Assembly: GCA_959347315.1 (NCBI GenBank) | Contig: OY365817.1 | Location: 2,328,295-2,392,294, forward strand | DNA length: 64,000 bases | Direction of reading: 5' to 3' | Origin: Bimastos eiseni | Lineage: Eukaryota; Annelida; Clitellata; Crassiclitellata; Lumbricidae | Part shown: positions 42,307 through 54,800 of the stretch, piece by piece | Position numbering within the stretch: position 1 is the stretch's first letter | Layout: each line of letters opens with the position of its first letter | Translations under genes and position numbers: made by a program | The notes under the pieces: generated by a model | What the model saw: the letters and a program-made list of their open reading frames with translations, nothing else | Told to the model about the DNA's origin: nothing | Databases searched by the model: none

Positions 42307-45059
42307 CACAATCTGTTACATGATATATATATATGTATATATATATATAATTTCACAATCTGTTACATGATATAATATATATATGTATATATATATATAT
42401 ATATAATTTCACAATCTGTTACATGATATAATATATATATATATTGCTATTTATTTCCCTATTAGCTTAACGAACAAGGCTGTTTATATATAAAACTATT
42501 GAAAACAAGTTTCATATATAAATCTATTGGAAACAAGTGACAGAGAACTATATCAACACTCAGCAAAAAATCTTAGATTCCTCTGAGTCCAGACGACGAC
42601 TACGACGACTTCTGAGCTCCCTATCCCCCTCCCTTTCCCTCTCCTGGGTTGTAAGGCTAGTGAACTAATAAACGAGGACCTAAGGCTGTTAGTTAATAGA
42701 TCTACGGTAGAGGAGGTTATACCTTTGTAGATACGACCTAGGCCTCTGTAGTCCATTTGATCAGAGCAGTTGAAGACAACAACGAACTTGCCCAGGCATC
42801 GACCCATGTCCTTGATCGTTTCCGTCTTTCCAGTTCCCGCTGGTCCAGCTGGAGCTCCACCCAACGACATTCCGAGCGCCTGAGCCAGCGTAATGTAACA
42901 CCTACACAGACAGAGGACAGCAAGACGGAAAACTCTGGAAACGGGGATCAAGGTTGTAGTGGACACCTGTTGATCGTCCACCCATGGACCACGATGATGA
43001 TTATGTCATGTAAGCATTATACAGATTGTGGGTGCATGACGTCAGAGGGAACATTAGTTTGAGTCCCTTGAGATCTCTTTTTGATCGTCACAGTCGCTTA
43101 TTCCTTCAATCTATCCATCAACCTTATAACGTAATCCACATTATATATTCACGTACGCACGCGCCACGGGCATGCGCACAAACGTAGGGACAAACTGACG
43201 TATACACGCACCGTCACACACGCCCAAGCACTCACTTCCAGACCTCACAATAAGACACCTCACACACACACACCCTATCATTCCCTCACACACACATTCC
43301 TACACAATCACCCATTCATTTACTCACCAACTCTCTCACCAACCAACAACGGAGTAACATTAACTTAGATATTCACTGTCTCTTACGAGTCGTTAAACAA
43401 CTATCAATCCTGAATAATTAACGATCCCTCAGAGTTAAAAAATTTACCCATCAACGGTGATTAACTACCTGACAGTTGAAGATGTTAATATATCACCTGT
43501 ATATGTCAAAGATGATTACCTATCACCTCATTATATATATATATGTATATATATATATATAGACCGAGACAGTGAGGTACTGAGACCGAAACCGAAACAC
43601 AAGGTTCAAGACAGTACAAACAGTACGAGACAGTAAAAGACAGGTGATCTTATATAAAAAGCTTATATAAAAATACTAATGTATCAGTTTTAGGGAATAA
43701 CGTTCATTTGTAATTTCAATTTGAAACTTATAATGTATATAGTACCAATTCCCGAGAACAGCTTTTATATTGCCGCGTTTTTCTTTTTCGATATCTCTTC
43801 GTCGGCCTATTTTCTGAATAGTATAAAGAAAGCCTTTTTAGACATGTCTGAAATCTTCTAGACGATGCAAACAAGCAAATGCGATACCAAATTCCAAACG
43901 AAATTATACCTTTGCGCATATCTTTACTCACCCTGAGAAACTCGAAGTTGTTCCGATCGTTTCGGTTATGGTGGTTTTACATCAATTGCAAACGGCACGT
44001 CAAAGCCATTAGTTGTCAATAACCTCAAATTGCGTAAAAGGAAACTTCACAATTTCAGGTCCTCTATCAGACATTTTTCCACTTTAAGATAACTGAATTG
44101 GTTTCAGAATCATTAACCAGAATCACCGATTCTTGTAGATTACGGTTTCAATTTCTCGCTCAATATTTTAAGACAGTTAGTTAACGCGTAACTTATCGAG
44201 ATCGCTTGTTCGAGACAGAACAAGACTTTCACTTCAAGTCAGTTTCTAAAAATTCGAGACACTTCCGAAAATCGGAGACCGAGACAACAGGCTTCTGAGA
44301 CCGAGACACACTGTCTGCCTAGTTCATACTTCCTGGCCAATTGTTAGTGCTCACCTGTCTGTCAAAGAATATTATTACCAATAAACGAATCAAATATGAC
44401 TTACCTAACTAGCCAAAGGTTGTAGCCTACCTAGTACATACCTTCTGGTCAATGGTTAAGTACCTACCATTTATCTGGTATTACCTAATGCCTCATCAAA
44501 TAAGATTCACCTGTTCGGCCAAAGATGGCAACCTACCTACTTACTGTTCAACGGTGAGTGCCACCCGGTGGGACAAAGGAAATTATCACCTGTTAGCTCA
44601 GTCATCAGATGTAATTTACCTGTCTGTCAAAGGTGTAATAACGAGTCTTTCAATGCAGCCTAGATATTCGTTCTGGTAGGTGAAGCTGACATCTGTTATT
44701 GTAATCGTACATTTGTCTTCATCCTCCTTGAAGTAGAACCTCGCCTGCTTCAGCCACTCAAAGTCAGTCGCAGATTTCACATGCATCTTGTACTGATAAC
44801 ATATAACAATTGTATCATTGTTGTGTCATCAGTAACTAACAAAATCACCTCTGAATATTGAGACGGTTGGTTACCGCCTTTGACTGGACAGGCAACAGTG
44901 TTGTTAAGTCAGGTACATGTAGCAATTACTCCTCTAACCATACCCAATTCAAGCAAAACTAAAACTAAAACTACAATGAAGTTGCACGAACAGTTCTATT
45001 GAACTTACAAGTACGATTCTATTGACCAAGGAAAACAGAACAGTTAGGAACACTGAATG

Positions 45060-45147
<88 letters not shown>

Positions 45148-48100
45148 GTGGTCCTTTCAAAACCGAAACTGAATAGTGAGTGCGCCACAGCAAACGCTAC
45201 ATGTAAAATGTACATACTGACTATGCACACGGTGTGCGCTAAGTGAGCGGGTTCGACCATGACCCTCTGAATAGGGTCATGTTTCGACCCTCGTCCGAGG
45301 CGTCACTGTGTAGGATCCTTGAGCAAGTCCTTTGCGCACAATTGCTCTGCAGTACAACTGCAATTGTGCCGTCGAGGCATGTGTGTGCAGATGTTGGAAG
45401 AAGAGCAATATCAAATTTCAGTTGTATAAATTTCAGTTGTATGCGCATAATTTTGTACAAAAGCGCACAGACAGCGAGTGTACACAGATGCATGCACACT
45501 GCACACATACAACACACAATGCTCATCTTTGGCTGATAAAAGCAATAAACTGCACAACCCACGATAAAGCAGCATGGAGACGGCAATGATTTTTGTATAT
45601 GACAGAATGCTGTTTGAACTGAAACTATTAGAGTTAAGACGGGATTATCATTTAACCCACTGTAGTAACCAAGTTTTGAAAGATCTCCGAAGTGTTCGTA
45701 GCAAGCCAGGATAAACTAAGAGTTAAGATGTACATTTCATAATAATTAAAAAGAAAGCATTAGCTACCAAGTCGTAACAGATATCTTGAGTGCCAGTCAC
45801 ACGCCAGGATAAAGCAGGAGGGCGATGCCAATGACTCCTGATATCACAGAGTATCTGTCCTTAAACTAAAACCACAAGAGTTAAGATGTACCAAGTCGTC
45901 GAAGATGTCCTTCTGGTGAACGTGGATGGTGATGAGAGTCTCAAACTTAGTTCTGTCCATCTTCGACAGGTCCTGGGTCGTGACCTCGATGAACTCATTG
46001 AGGATCTCGAGGAACATGTCGTTCGTCTGGCGCATGATCTTCTTGTCCGTCCTTGCCAGCTGCAAAGCCATCTCGGCATCACGTGTCCACACCATCTGAA
46101 GGCCCAGCAGACCCACCTGAAGACGACAGACCAACCAACGAATCAGAGTATCAGCCAACCAACCAACCAATGAATCAACCTATCAACCAACCGATATCAG
46201 TAAAAATCAATCAACCACAAATCAACCAATCAACAAGCCAATAAATCAATCAACAACCAATTAATCACTCAAAATCAATCAACCAATCGATTGACCACTA
46301 AACCAATCAAATAAAAAGTCATAGAGCACAATCGCACGGTTCATACTAAGGAGCACTTCTGAACCGGGCCATGCAAATAATGTAGTTTCAAGCAGCAGAT
46401 GAAACTGAGAGCAGATGGCTGGGCTATGACTAAACGCATATATGTTAGGAAGCCATGCATTCCAGTGTCATCATTACCTGGTCGTAGATCGTGCGTTTAG
46501 GTCTGCAACAAAGGCTAACCTCATGGCCTCTTTTCGCGTACCTCCAAGGTGAAACAAGGAAACTCTGCAGTGACCAGTTCCTCATTCTGGAACTGGCTCC
46601 CATGAAATATTATGCGGTATGAACTCAGCTCATATACCACATTCCATGCCTCCGTATTGCAAACGGTCACAATTGTGCCTGTTGCATGCCAGGCTTTTAT
46701 CCACTCTGGCTCCCTCCCTCGTTCACTCCAAGGCCTGCTATTCAACAATACAAACACAAACTTACACAGGAACCGTGAGTAAAAGCGACAATCCGCATAA
46801 TAGTTGTTGTATGGTTGACCTGAGCAGGAAAAGTGTTTTCAAATTCTAGGAGACGGAAATTGATGTCTGAAATGGCGTTGGCTGCTCTACAGATGACCCC
46901 GTGAACTGATCGCCTCGTCTTCTTCAGAAGATCACCCAACCAGTTCTCTACATTTCCCTATACATAAACAAAGTTTATATACCTACATACATATCTATAC
47001 ATATATAAATATACACATACATATATATCATGATAATTATCATCGTCATGATCCATGGGTCGAAGATTTGTTAATGTCCAATGTCCATGCAATTATGATC
47101 CCAGTTTCCAGAGTTTTCCACTGCTTCTGTAATGGAATTGGATTTCTTTTGTCTTGTTCTTTATAAAAGAGTATCTCCAGCCATCCGTTCGACCCTCACA
47201 TTTCTCCTATGGGGTAGTTCCGGGCTTGATGCTGGCTCTGATTCTGTCCAGCGTCAGAGGTGGCGTTGCCTCCCAAATTAGCCGGCTTTTATCAGGGTTT
47301 CTGTTTGCCTACCACCATGCGTAGGGGATACTTCACCCTTCACCACTGATGGCATAGCCTAAGCAGGTTATATAACGATCAAGAGGTGAAACAGTGGAGA
47401 TTCCTGCAGAATATTATTCAGAACATTATTATAATACGAAATTCTGTTAAATATTTATGTTACATATATGAAGGAAAAACAATTGGGATCCAAAATGCTT
47501 TTAAACTTCTTGGACGATGAAGAATTGATTAGAAACGCAGATGGTTTAGATGGACAATGCTTACAACTGCCATGACATGTTCCTGCAGTGGAACCGTTTC
47601 TCCCTCTTGAGAGGCTATTGCGATGATTTTGTCGTACTGTTTCTCCTCAAACGCCACGGTCTTAATGTTGTCGAAGACACTCAACAGGTGAGCCTGCAAC
47701 ACCAAATCAACCAAATCTCTAGCACTAATTTGGTATTTAGATATTAAGCAAAATGAAAAAGGCAAAGGCAGAGAGATATTTAACAGAATATACAGATATA
47801 GAAACAGTGATGTTAAGTAGAACGAACAGGTACATACAGAGAGCTATTGAATAGAACAAACAGACACAGACACAGACAAATAAATATTACCGGTAAGTAG
47901 AAACAACAGATACAGAGAGACAGATATTAAAACGAACGAACAGATACAAGGCTTGTCGAATGCTATTTCACTCATAGAGGCCACCGAATAATGAGTTTGC
48001 CAATTTGGTAACAGCACCACATAAGGTCTTAGATAAGATTTCCATCATGCACAACATATTGTATTTTCTCACCTGAACAGATTGCATTGTCTTAGCTGAA

Positions 48101-51100
48101 CAAAGTGCATTTTCTCACCTGAATAGATTGCATCTTCTCACCTGAATAGTATGTGAGTCGCTGGCTTGGCCCAGAATCTCCAGCAGCGCCGGATCAGACA
48201 CAAAGAAGAACCTTGGAAAGAGAAGTCGCTTCTTCTCCAGATATCCACTCAGTGACTTCTGACAGATCTCCAATTGTTCCTGAAGATGTGGCAACAGCTG
48301 ACTAAGAGTGTTGTCTCCAGTGCAACACTGGACAACGTTAGGATAGTCGTGTGCCCGTTGCATGATCTTCTGCCAGGACTTGTCGATGTTGGAGAACCTC
48401 TTGGCTTCCTGTGGCAGTTGCTTGGCGATATCTCCACCGCCAAAGACGGCTTCCAGGTAGATCCAGAGGTTCTGTACGACCAACCAGTTCTCAATGATTT
48501 CCATCGTCGTCGTCAGTTTCGACACCCACTCTTGTATTTTCGGCTTGAAGGGAGCGTTATATCTGCAGAAAATGTTCATAGTTTAACGTTGGCTAAGTAT
48601 TCCAGTGGAAGAAAATGACAGAAATGGCATCGGACATCTGCGGACACCGTGCCCATGCTGCGTGATGATGAAAAGGAGCATTGCTACTGCGTGTTTCTAA
48701 TTTAAAACTAATTCCAAGACTTCCATAGAAATAATTTCTGTTACTTGCATCAAACTTCTCAATTCATTATTGTTTTAACATTCCCAGACTTTTTTTAACC
48801 ATCTCTTCAATTCATAATTGAGTTGACCCCATGTGACCATGACTGAAAGAACATCGTTTCCTAGCAATGATCCATACGAAGAAACATACAGTACCTGTTG
48901 CCTTGAAGGGAGCCGAGAATCATCAAGCTATCTTCCATCAACGTTACAGTCTGGTCTCCTACAAACCAGAATGCAACTGTAACTGCAACTGTAGGTTTAT
49001 TTCAACGAGAGCACATGTTACCTGTAAGACAAGTCCTGTAGCAACTATATTTAATTTTAAGCTATCTTTTTTGGAACCTAATCCAATAGTCTGTACCCAC
49101 ATACATATACTTCATGGAGATCTTTTGCCCTGTCCAAACCACCTACAGCGGACTTGTTATTCCCTTTGCATGCCTTCCACCATATTATACCCAACTTTCT
49201 CCATCATTTTGTTTTGCTTAATGTGTTAACTGTCGTTAAAATGACAATTAACATCAAGTTGATTAGTGGTTCGTTTGCTGGAGCGAGAGAAAGCGGGCTG
49301 ACAGCATGCATGACTGGATAAGAAGCCTTGAATTACAATGACACAACGCGCCTCTGAGTAGATTTCTTGAAGAGACGCTATATTAAGTTTTCATATAATA
49401 TCATATCATATTATGAACGCAACCATTTGGAACGGCCTTCCAGTGGAGAAACGTTCTCCACAAAGGCAAAGTCCTCGGCCTTGAACTCCTCTCAAAAAAA
49501 CTTCTTTTCAGTCGAGGCTGGACCGGGACCGCCTCTGAGTAGGTATCAAATCTTCAGCTCTATATTGAGTGAGTTTATATTGATTTTGATTGACTAAAAT
49601 AACATGGCCCAGAATGGTCTAAACTAGAAAAAGAATAGAATTACTTCAAATGGAACAAAATGCAAATGAGATATAATGGACTAGAATATAATAAAATCGA
49701 CTTAGTATAGACGAGATTCGATCGTCATCCTACCCTTGAGGAGTAGTTCCCCTCTGGTCTTGAAAACGGAGAACTGGAATTTCTGTGTGCTCCATTCGTT
49801 CTCAACGAGCTTCAGCTTCGCCTCAATATCTCTCTCCTTCACGGCCGATATGCAGACGTCCTTAAACAAGCAATAAAATAACAAAAGGTGAGGAGGTAAG
49901 ACAAGGTATGGCAAGACCACGTAATATAAGGCATGGTCAGACCACGTGATGTGAGGCATGGCAACACCATTTAATGTAAGGTATGGTAATACCACATAAT
50001 GTAAGCATGGTAAGACCACATAATATAAGGACTAGCAACAAAGCGTAATGTGAGATATGGTAAAACCATGTAATGTGAATTACATTTACATCACGTAATG
50101 TAAGCATGGTAAGACCATGTAATGTAAGGAATGGTACAATGTAATGAGAGATATAGTAAAACCATGTAATATAAAGTATGGCAATACTTTATAATTCAAA
50201 CATTTGCAATACAGACATAATGTATTACCACGTAATCTAGTGCATGGTCAGACCACGTGATGTGAAGCATGGGAAGACCATGTAATATATAAGGTATTGT
50301 AAGATCAAGTAGCTTAAAGTAAGACCAATTAATTTAAGGTAAGGTAAGACTAAGTAATCAGCGGTATTACATATGAACGCGGGTGGCCAATTGAACCCAA
50401 TACCCTCCCTCGCTGTCTCATTTACCCACCGACAGTATACGGTCCGTGCATACATTAGAGCAGAGTGCATGTGGAGCAAGGATCTCAAAACAACCGTTCT
50501 ACTCTACTGATGGGGATTTCAACCTCTGATCATTCGGCTGACAGACCAGTACTTCAGCCACTAAACCATGGCCCACCAATCCAACTGGATCCACTAGAGA
50601 CATCCGTAATCGTAGACTCTAAATGTCTGACCTCGATGTCCTCCATGTTCGGAAGTAGTGGAGCCATCATAAGGTTCTTCAGAAGGAAGTTGTCTGAATC
50701 GATGTCAAACGTGTGGCCAGTGATGTTCGCAATTCGCTCCCAGTGACGCGGCTGCATTGATTTGCTGGCCATCATTTCCAGCAGTGGACAGGTGGCGTTG
50801 AAGTCGTCGATGACCTTACGAAGGTCTTTGTACGCCTGCCACTCCTTCAGGGCTCGCGGCAGCTTACGACACCTAGCAGCAAAAACGCCAACTATCAAGT
50901 ATCTGGACGTCATTGGCTCATTGCTGCAGAATTTTGAATTTTGCAGAATTCTGCTTAAAGTAAATCCCTTATCATATAGGCCTACTGGTAAATCTAAAAA
51001 AGTAATTTAAGTAATTTCACTGGTTCGGGTCAGGAAGAGTGTTTCTTGAAGTGGCGCTTCATAAATTTTGGTTTGCAACTATCATTTCAATTCACAAAGT

Positions 51101-51819
51101 AATACTCTAATGACTTAGGTATGTTGGCAGTAGTTTTTTGAATATATATGGCAGCATTGGCAGAATTAATAAATCTAGCAGCATACATTCTGTTTTTTAT
51201 AATAAATCTAAACCTAAATTGATGTACCAGACCGCGTCCTGTCTTATCCGTTGCTGGACCTGCAATTTAGACTATGAAACATTGACACTATGCAACATTA
51301 ACTTGCAATGACTGGATAAGTGGAATAAAGACTGACTTGTTTTGGAAGTCCATGAGCTCCGTGTTGATTTTATCGATGTCGATCTCCACCCAAGGGACGT
51401 CGTAATATCCGTTCACCTTCTCCAAGACATCGTTGTACAGATTGTACAGCTTCTGGAGCAGATTCAACTCTTTCCGGATCCGCTGCAACCCCGGATACTC
51501 ATTAACCGGAAGTCCAAAGAGCTCCTCGCCACCCGAATAAGTGATGTACTTCCGCCAGAGGTCGTCGAAGCGAGCGGCATAGATGGCCAGTCTGTCGGAC
51601 GCCTCTCGAGGGGCGATTCCGTCCACCATTGGTCCCCTGAGCACCATCGTAAAGCAGCCGCCATACAGGGTATGTATTCATTGTAGTGTAATGTGAATCA
51701 TATAAATTTATCACTGCCATCGGTTCAGATATTGGCCCTACATCAATTCATCTCCACTATAGGTTGTCTTTTTCTGGTCCCAGATCAGAATACGGGTAAA
51801 GAAGTCAATTTTTAGCTAA

Positions 51820-51851
<32 letters not shown>

Positions 51852-54800
51852 ATGGATGGATGGATGGATGGATGGATGGATGGATGGATGGATGGATGGA
51901 TGGATGGATGGATGGATGGATGGATGGATGGATGGATGGATGGATGGATGGATGGATGGATGGATGGATGGATGGATGGATGGATGGATGGATGGATGGA
52001 TGGATGGATGGATGGATGGATGGATGGATGGATGGATGGATGGATGGAGTAATTTCACAGGTTTGTTTCGGTTCTGGAAGCCTTATTGCTATAAGGACCA
52101 GATTACAGTTACAAGCAGTCGATGGTTAATTAAGAATTGAATCGCAAATCAATGCATTTCAAAATCTAAGTCAAAATCCAATAGCTAAGAACAGCCAGAA
52201 GATTGCCTATAACGAATACGCAATACTTTAAAGCGAAGGCCAATTGATAATTATACAAACCCTTCTGCGTAGTCAGCAACAAAGTCGTTGACTTGAACTT
52301 TGTAGACTTCGACATTAGCCACCAACTTAGCCATGAATTCTGGTTGGATGGACATCAGAGAGTTGTCCATCTGCAGATTCTAGAAGCAACAACCACATCA
52401 ACAATATCAACGACATCTTTACATCGCAGTATAAGCGGTGAAGTTAGTTGTTTCAATACTAGCAGGTAGGATACTTGGTTTAAATATACTGCATGTAGTA
52501 TGATATCTGAAATATGACATGATACAATGATAATAGAGTGAGAGCAGATGGTTTATTCAGATGAGGAATAGGAAACGGTGGTCATGATAATAATGACGAT
52601 GATGGTGATGATAAATTACAATGATGATGAATGTTGTAATGGTACCAGCGGCACTATTCAAGACGATGATGAAGCTAGTGCTGATGATGATGACAACAAC
52701 GACCTCACTGATGAAAATCCTAAAGTCTGTTAGAGAATGTATGAAAGTGAATCATGCATCGAGGAACTTCATTTATAACACTCGTGCTCAGAAGCAGTCA
52801 AAACTGGCTCAAATTTATTTGTAAATGCACGCGAATCCTGTAAGACCAAGAAAGCACTTTTATCTAATATAATAACAAATTCTGTAATCGTACTGTGAAA
52901 CGATACTTTGGACTGCATCACAAAGCACAGAGAAGAATGTCAAAAACCCGAATGCTTTAAATAAAACACAAATGCACAACTGCAATTCTTTTGAGCACAC
53001 ACGAACATTTGAGCACACACACGTCAGTTGCTAAACACACGTGAATTAACTCGAAATTTGTTTGAGAACACAGCACACTTGTCAGCTGTTAAACAGGAGA
53101 GCTCGAAGAAGCCACACTCCGTATATCTTGTCTCACCTTCATCTGTCATTTCAAAAACCGTGCAACACAAGACACGCATCAAAATAACTATCATGATAAT
53201 AATTATGCAGAACTAATAACAGAGTCCGTGCATTGGTGCATAGAATCATCTGAAAGACTTTCAAAGTATTCAGGCGATAATTAATTTTATAGGTACATCT
53301 TGTTCTCCTTGTGATGTCTGGAAGACAGGCTCTAGTCCGCGTCCATGGGCAGCCGAACGAAAGCATCGATTACCCTATATCCTACCGCCTACCAAGAAAA
53401 CAAAAATGGCTCTTGCATTTATAATAGGGTGGAGCCAAAATGAAGAGTTGGCGGGTTGATAGGTTTGTTTCTTGGTTGTTTGGAAAGATGGTTAGCAGAT
53501 TTATTGGCGGGTTGGATCATTGATTGGTTGACTAATTGGTTGGTTGGCTGACTAATTGGTTCGTTGATTGGTTGACTAATTGGTTCGTTGGTTGATTAAT
53601 TGGTTCGTTAATTGGTTGATTAATTGTTTGGCGAGTTGGATGAGTAGTTGACTGGGTGGTTAGAAGCATGGTTTGGTTGATTGATTGGTTGAATAGATAG
53701 TTAGAAAACTGGTTGATTGATTGCTTGGAACAGGTGGGGAACTGATTGGTTGAGTGTTTTTTGGTCTATCGATCGTTCCCTAAATGAAATCAATCAAACT
53801 AAAATCATTTGATGAGGTATACATCGCTTCCTACCTGCTGCTTCAACAGTTTCCATGAATACGAAATCGTGTCGATCCGTTCAGTGTTTCCGTCGTTGAA
53901 GAACATCCTATACTTGTTGAGCATGACGTAGGCCTCTTCGATCGGCATGATCGTCATATCGATGCGTATCTCGGCGTCTCTAATGTCTGCCATTGCGTTC
54001 TTGTGGGCTCTGACGTCATCGAGGTCGGTCAGTGGATGGTTGAGGCGCTTCTGCATGATGGTGAAGTACTTGTGGAGTTCATCCATCTCGCGAGAGCAGT
54101 AGGTGTTGAGGTGGCGTCCGTAGCAGTTCTTCCAGTTCTTGCACTCGACGAGCAGCGCCAGCTTCAGTGGGTCCGTGAGGAAGAGAAGCGGGCCGACACG
54201 GAGGGTAGGCTCCATGTCCGATATCTGGTCTTCGAGATTCTGGTATTGAACAGAACCAGTCATAATCTATTCCTTCCCATTCTTTACCTGAATGACACCT
54301 GCCTAAACGACTACTTTGACTCTGACCTCCTTCTGACCACCCTTTTGACACCCCTTCTGACTTGACCCAGCACTCGTGAATAGGCAAGTGCCCTGTGCAC
54401 AGTCTTGAGTGGTGCCTTAGAAGTTTGAGATTCGCATGTAAAAATCTGATTACTAGAACATGAACTCCTCCACTGTTTGGACTTTGACAGTGCCAGTCCC
54501 AGGCCTGGAGAAAGGAGGAGGGCGTCACCAAATCATCTTCGATATGAAACGGTGTCGTTAAAAAAATCAACACACTGGATAGTTTCTTTAAGCCAATTTA
54601 AAGAATGGGCGTCGAAAAGATCACCGGAAGATGGTTAGCGTCACCCTCCTCCTCACTCAAGCTTAGGACTGGCACAATGCTAGAACGCAGTGGTGCATTA
54701 TATAACATGTTATAAGTTTAGACTTGAATGAGATATACCATGTGACCGTCTGTGTGGTCATCAACTCACTGCGTAGTGTTTGAATTGTGTCTCGTACTCA

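Noticed and set aside
46521..46757. 78-codon minus-strand frame in intron 13
   Set aside because: Exons 13 and 14 join without it, and the sequence resembles no dynein segment or transposon motif I can name.
48562..49734. Apparent missing block between dynein exons 9 and 11
   Set aside because: At first it seemed a deletion, but a 64-bp exon at 48895-48958 supplies exactly the missing family block and phase.
51820..52140. Long open frames of repeated Met-Asp-Gly-Trp and Ile-His-Pro-Ser
   Set aside because: Pure translation of the (TGGA)n microsatellite, open in several frames because the unit lacks stops.
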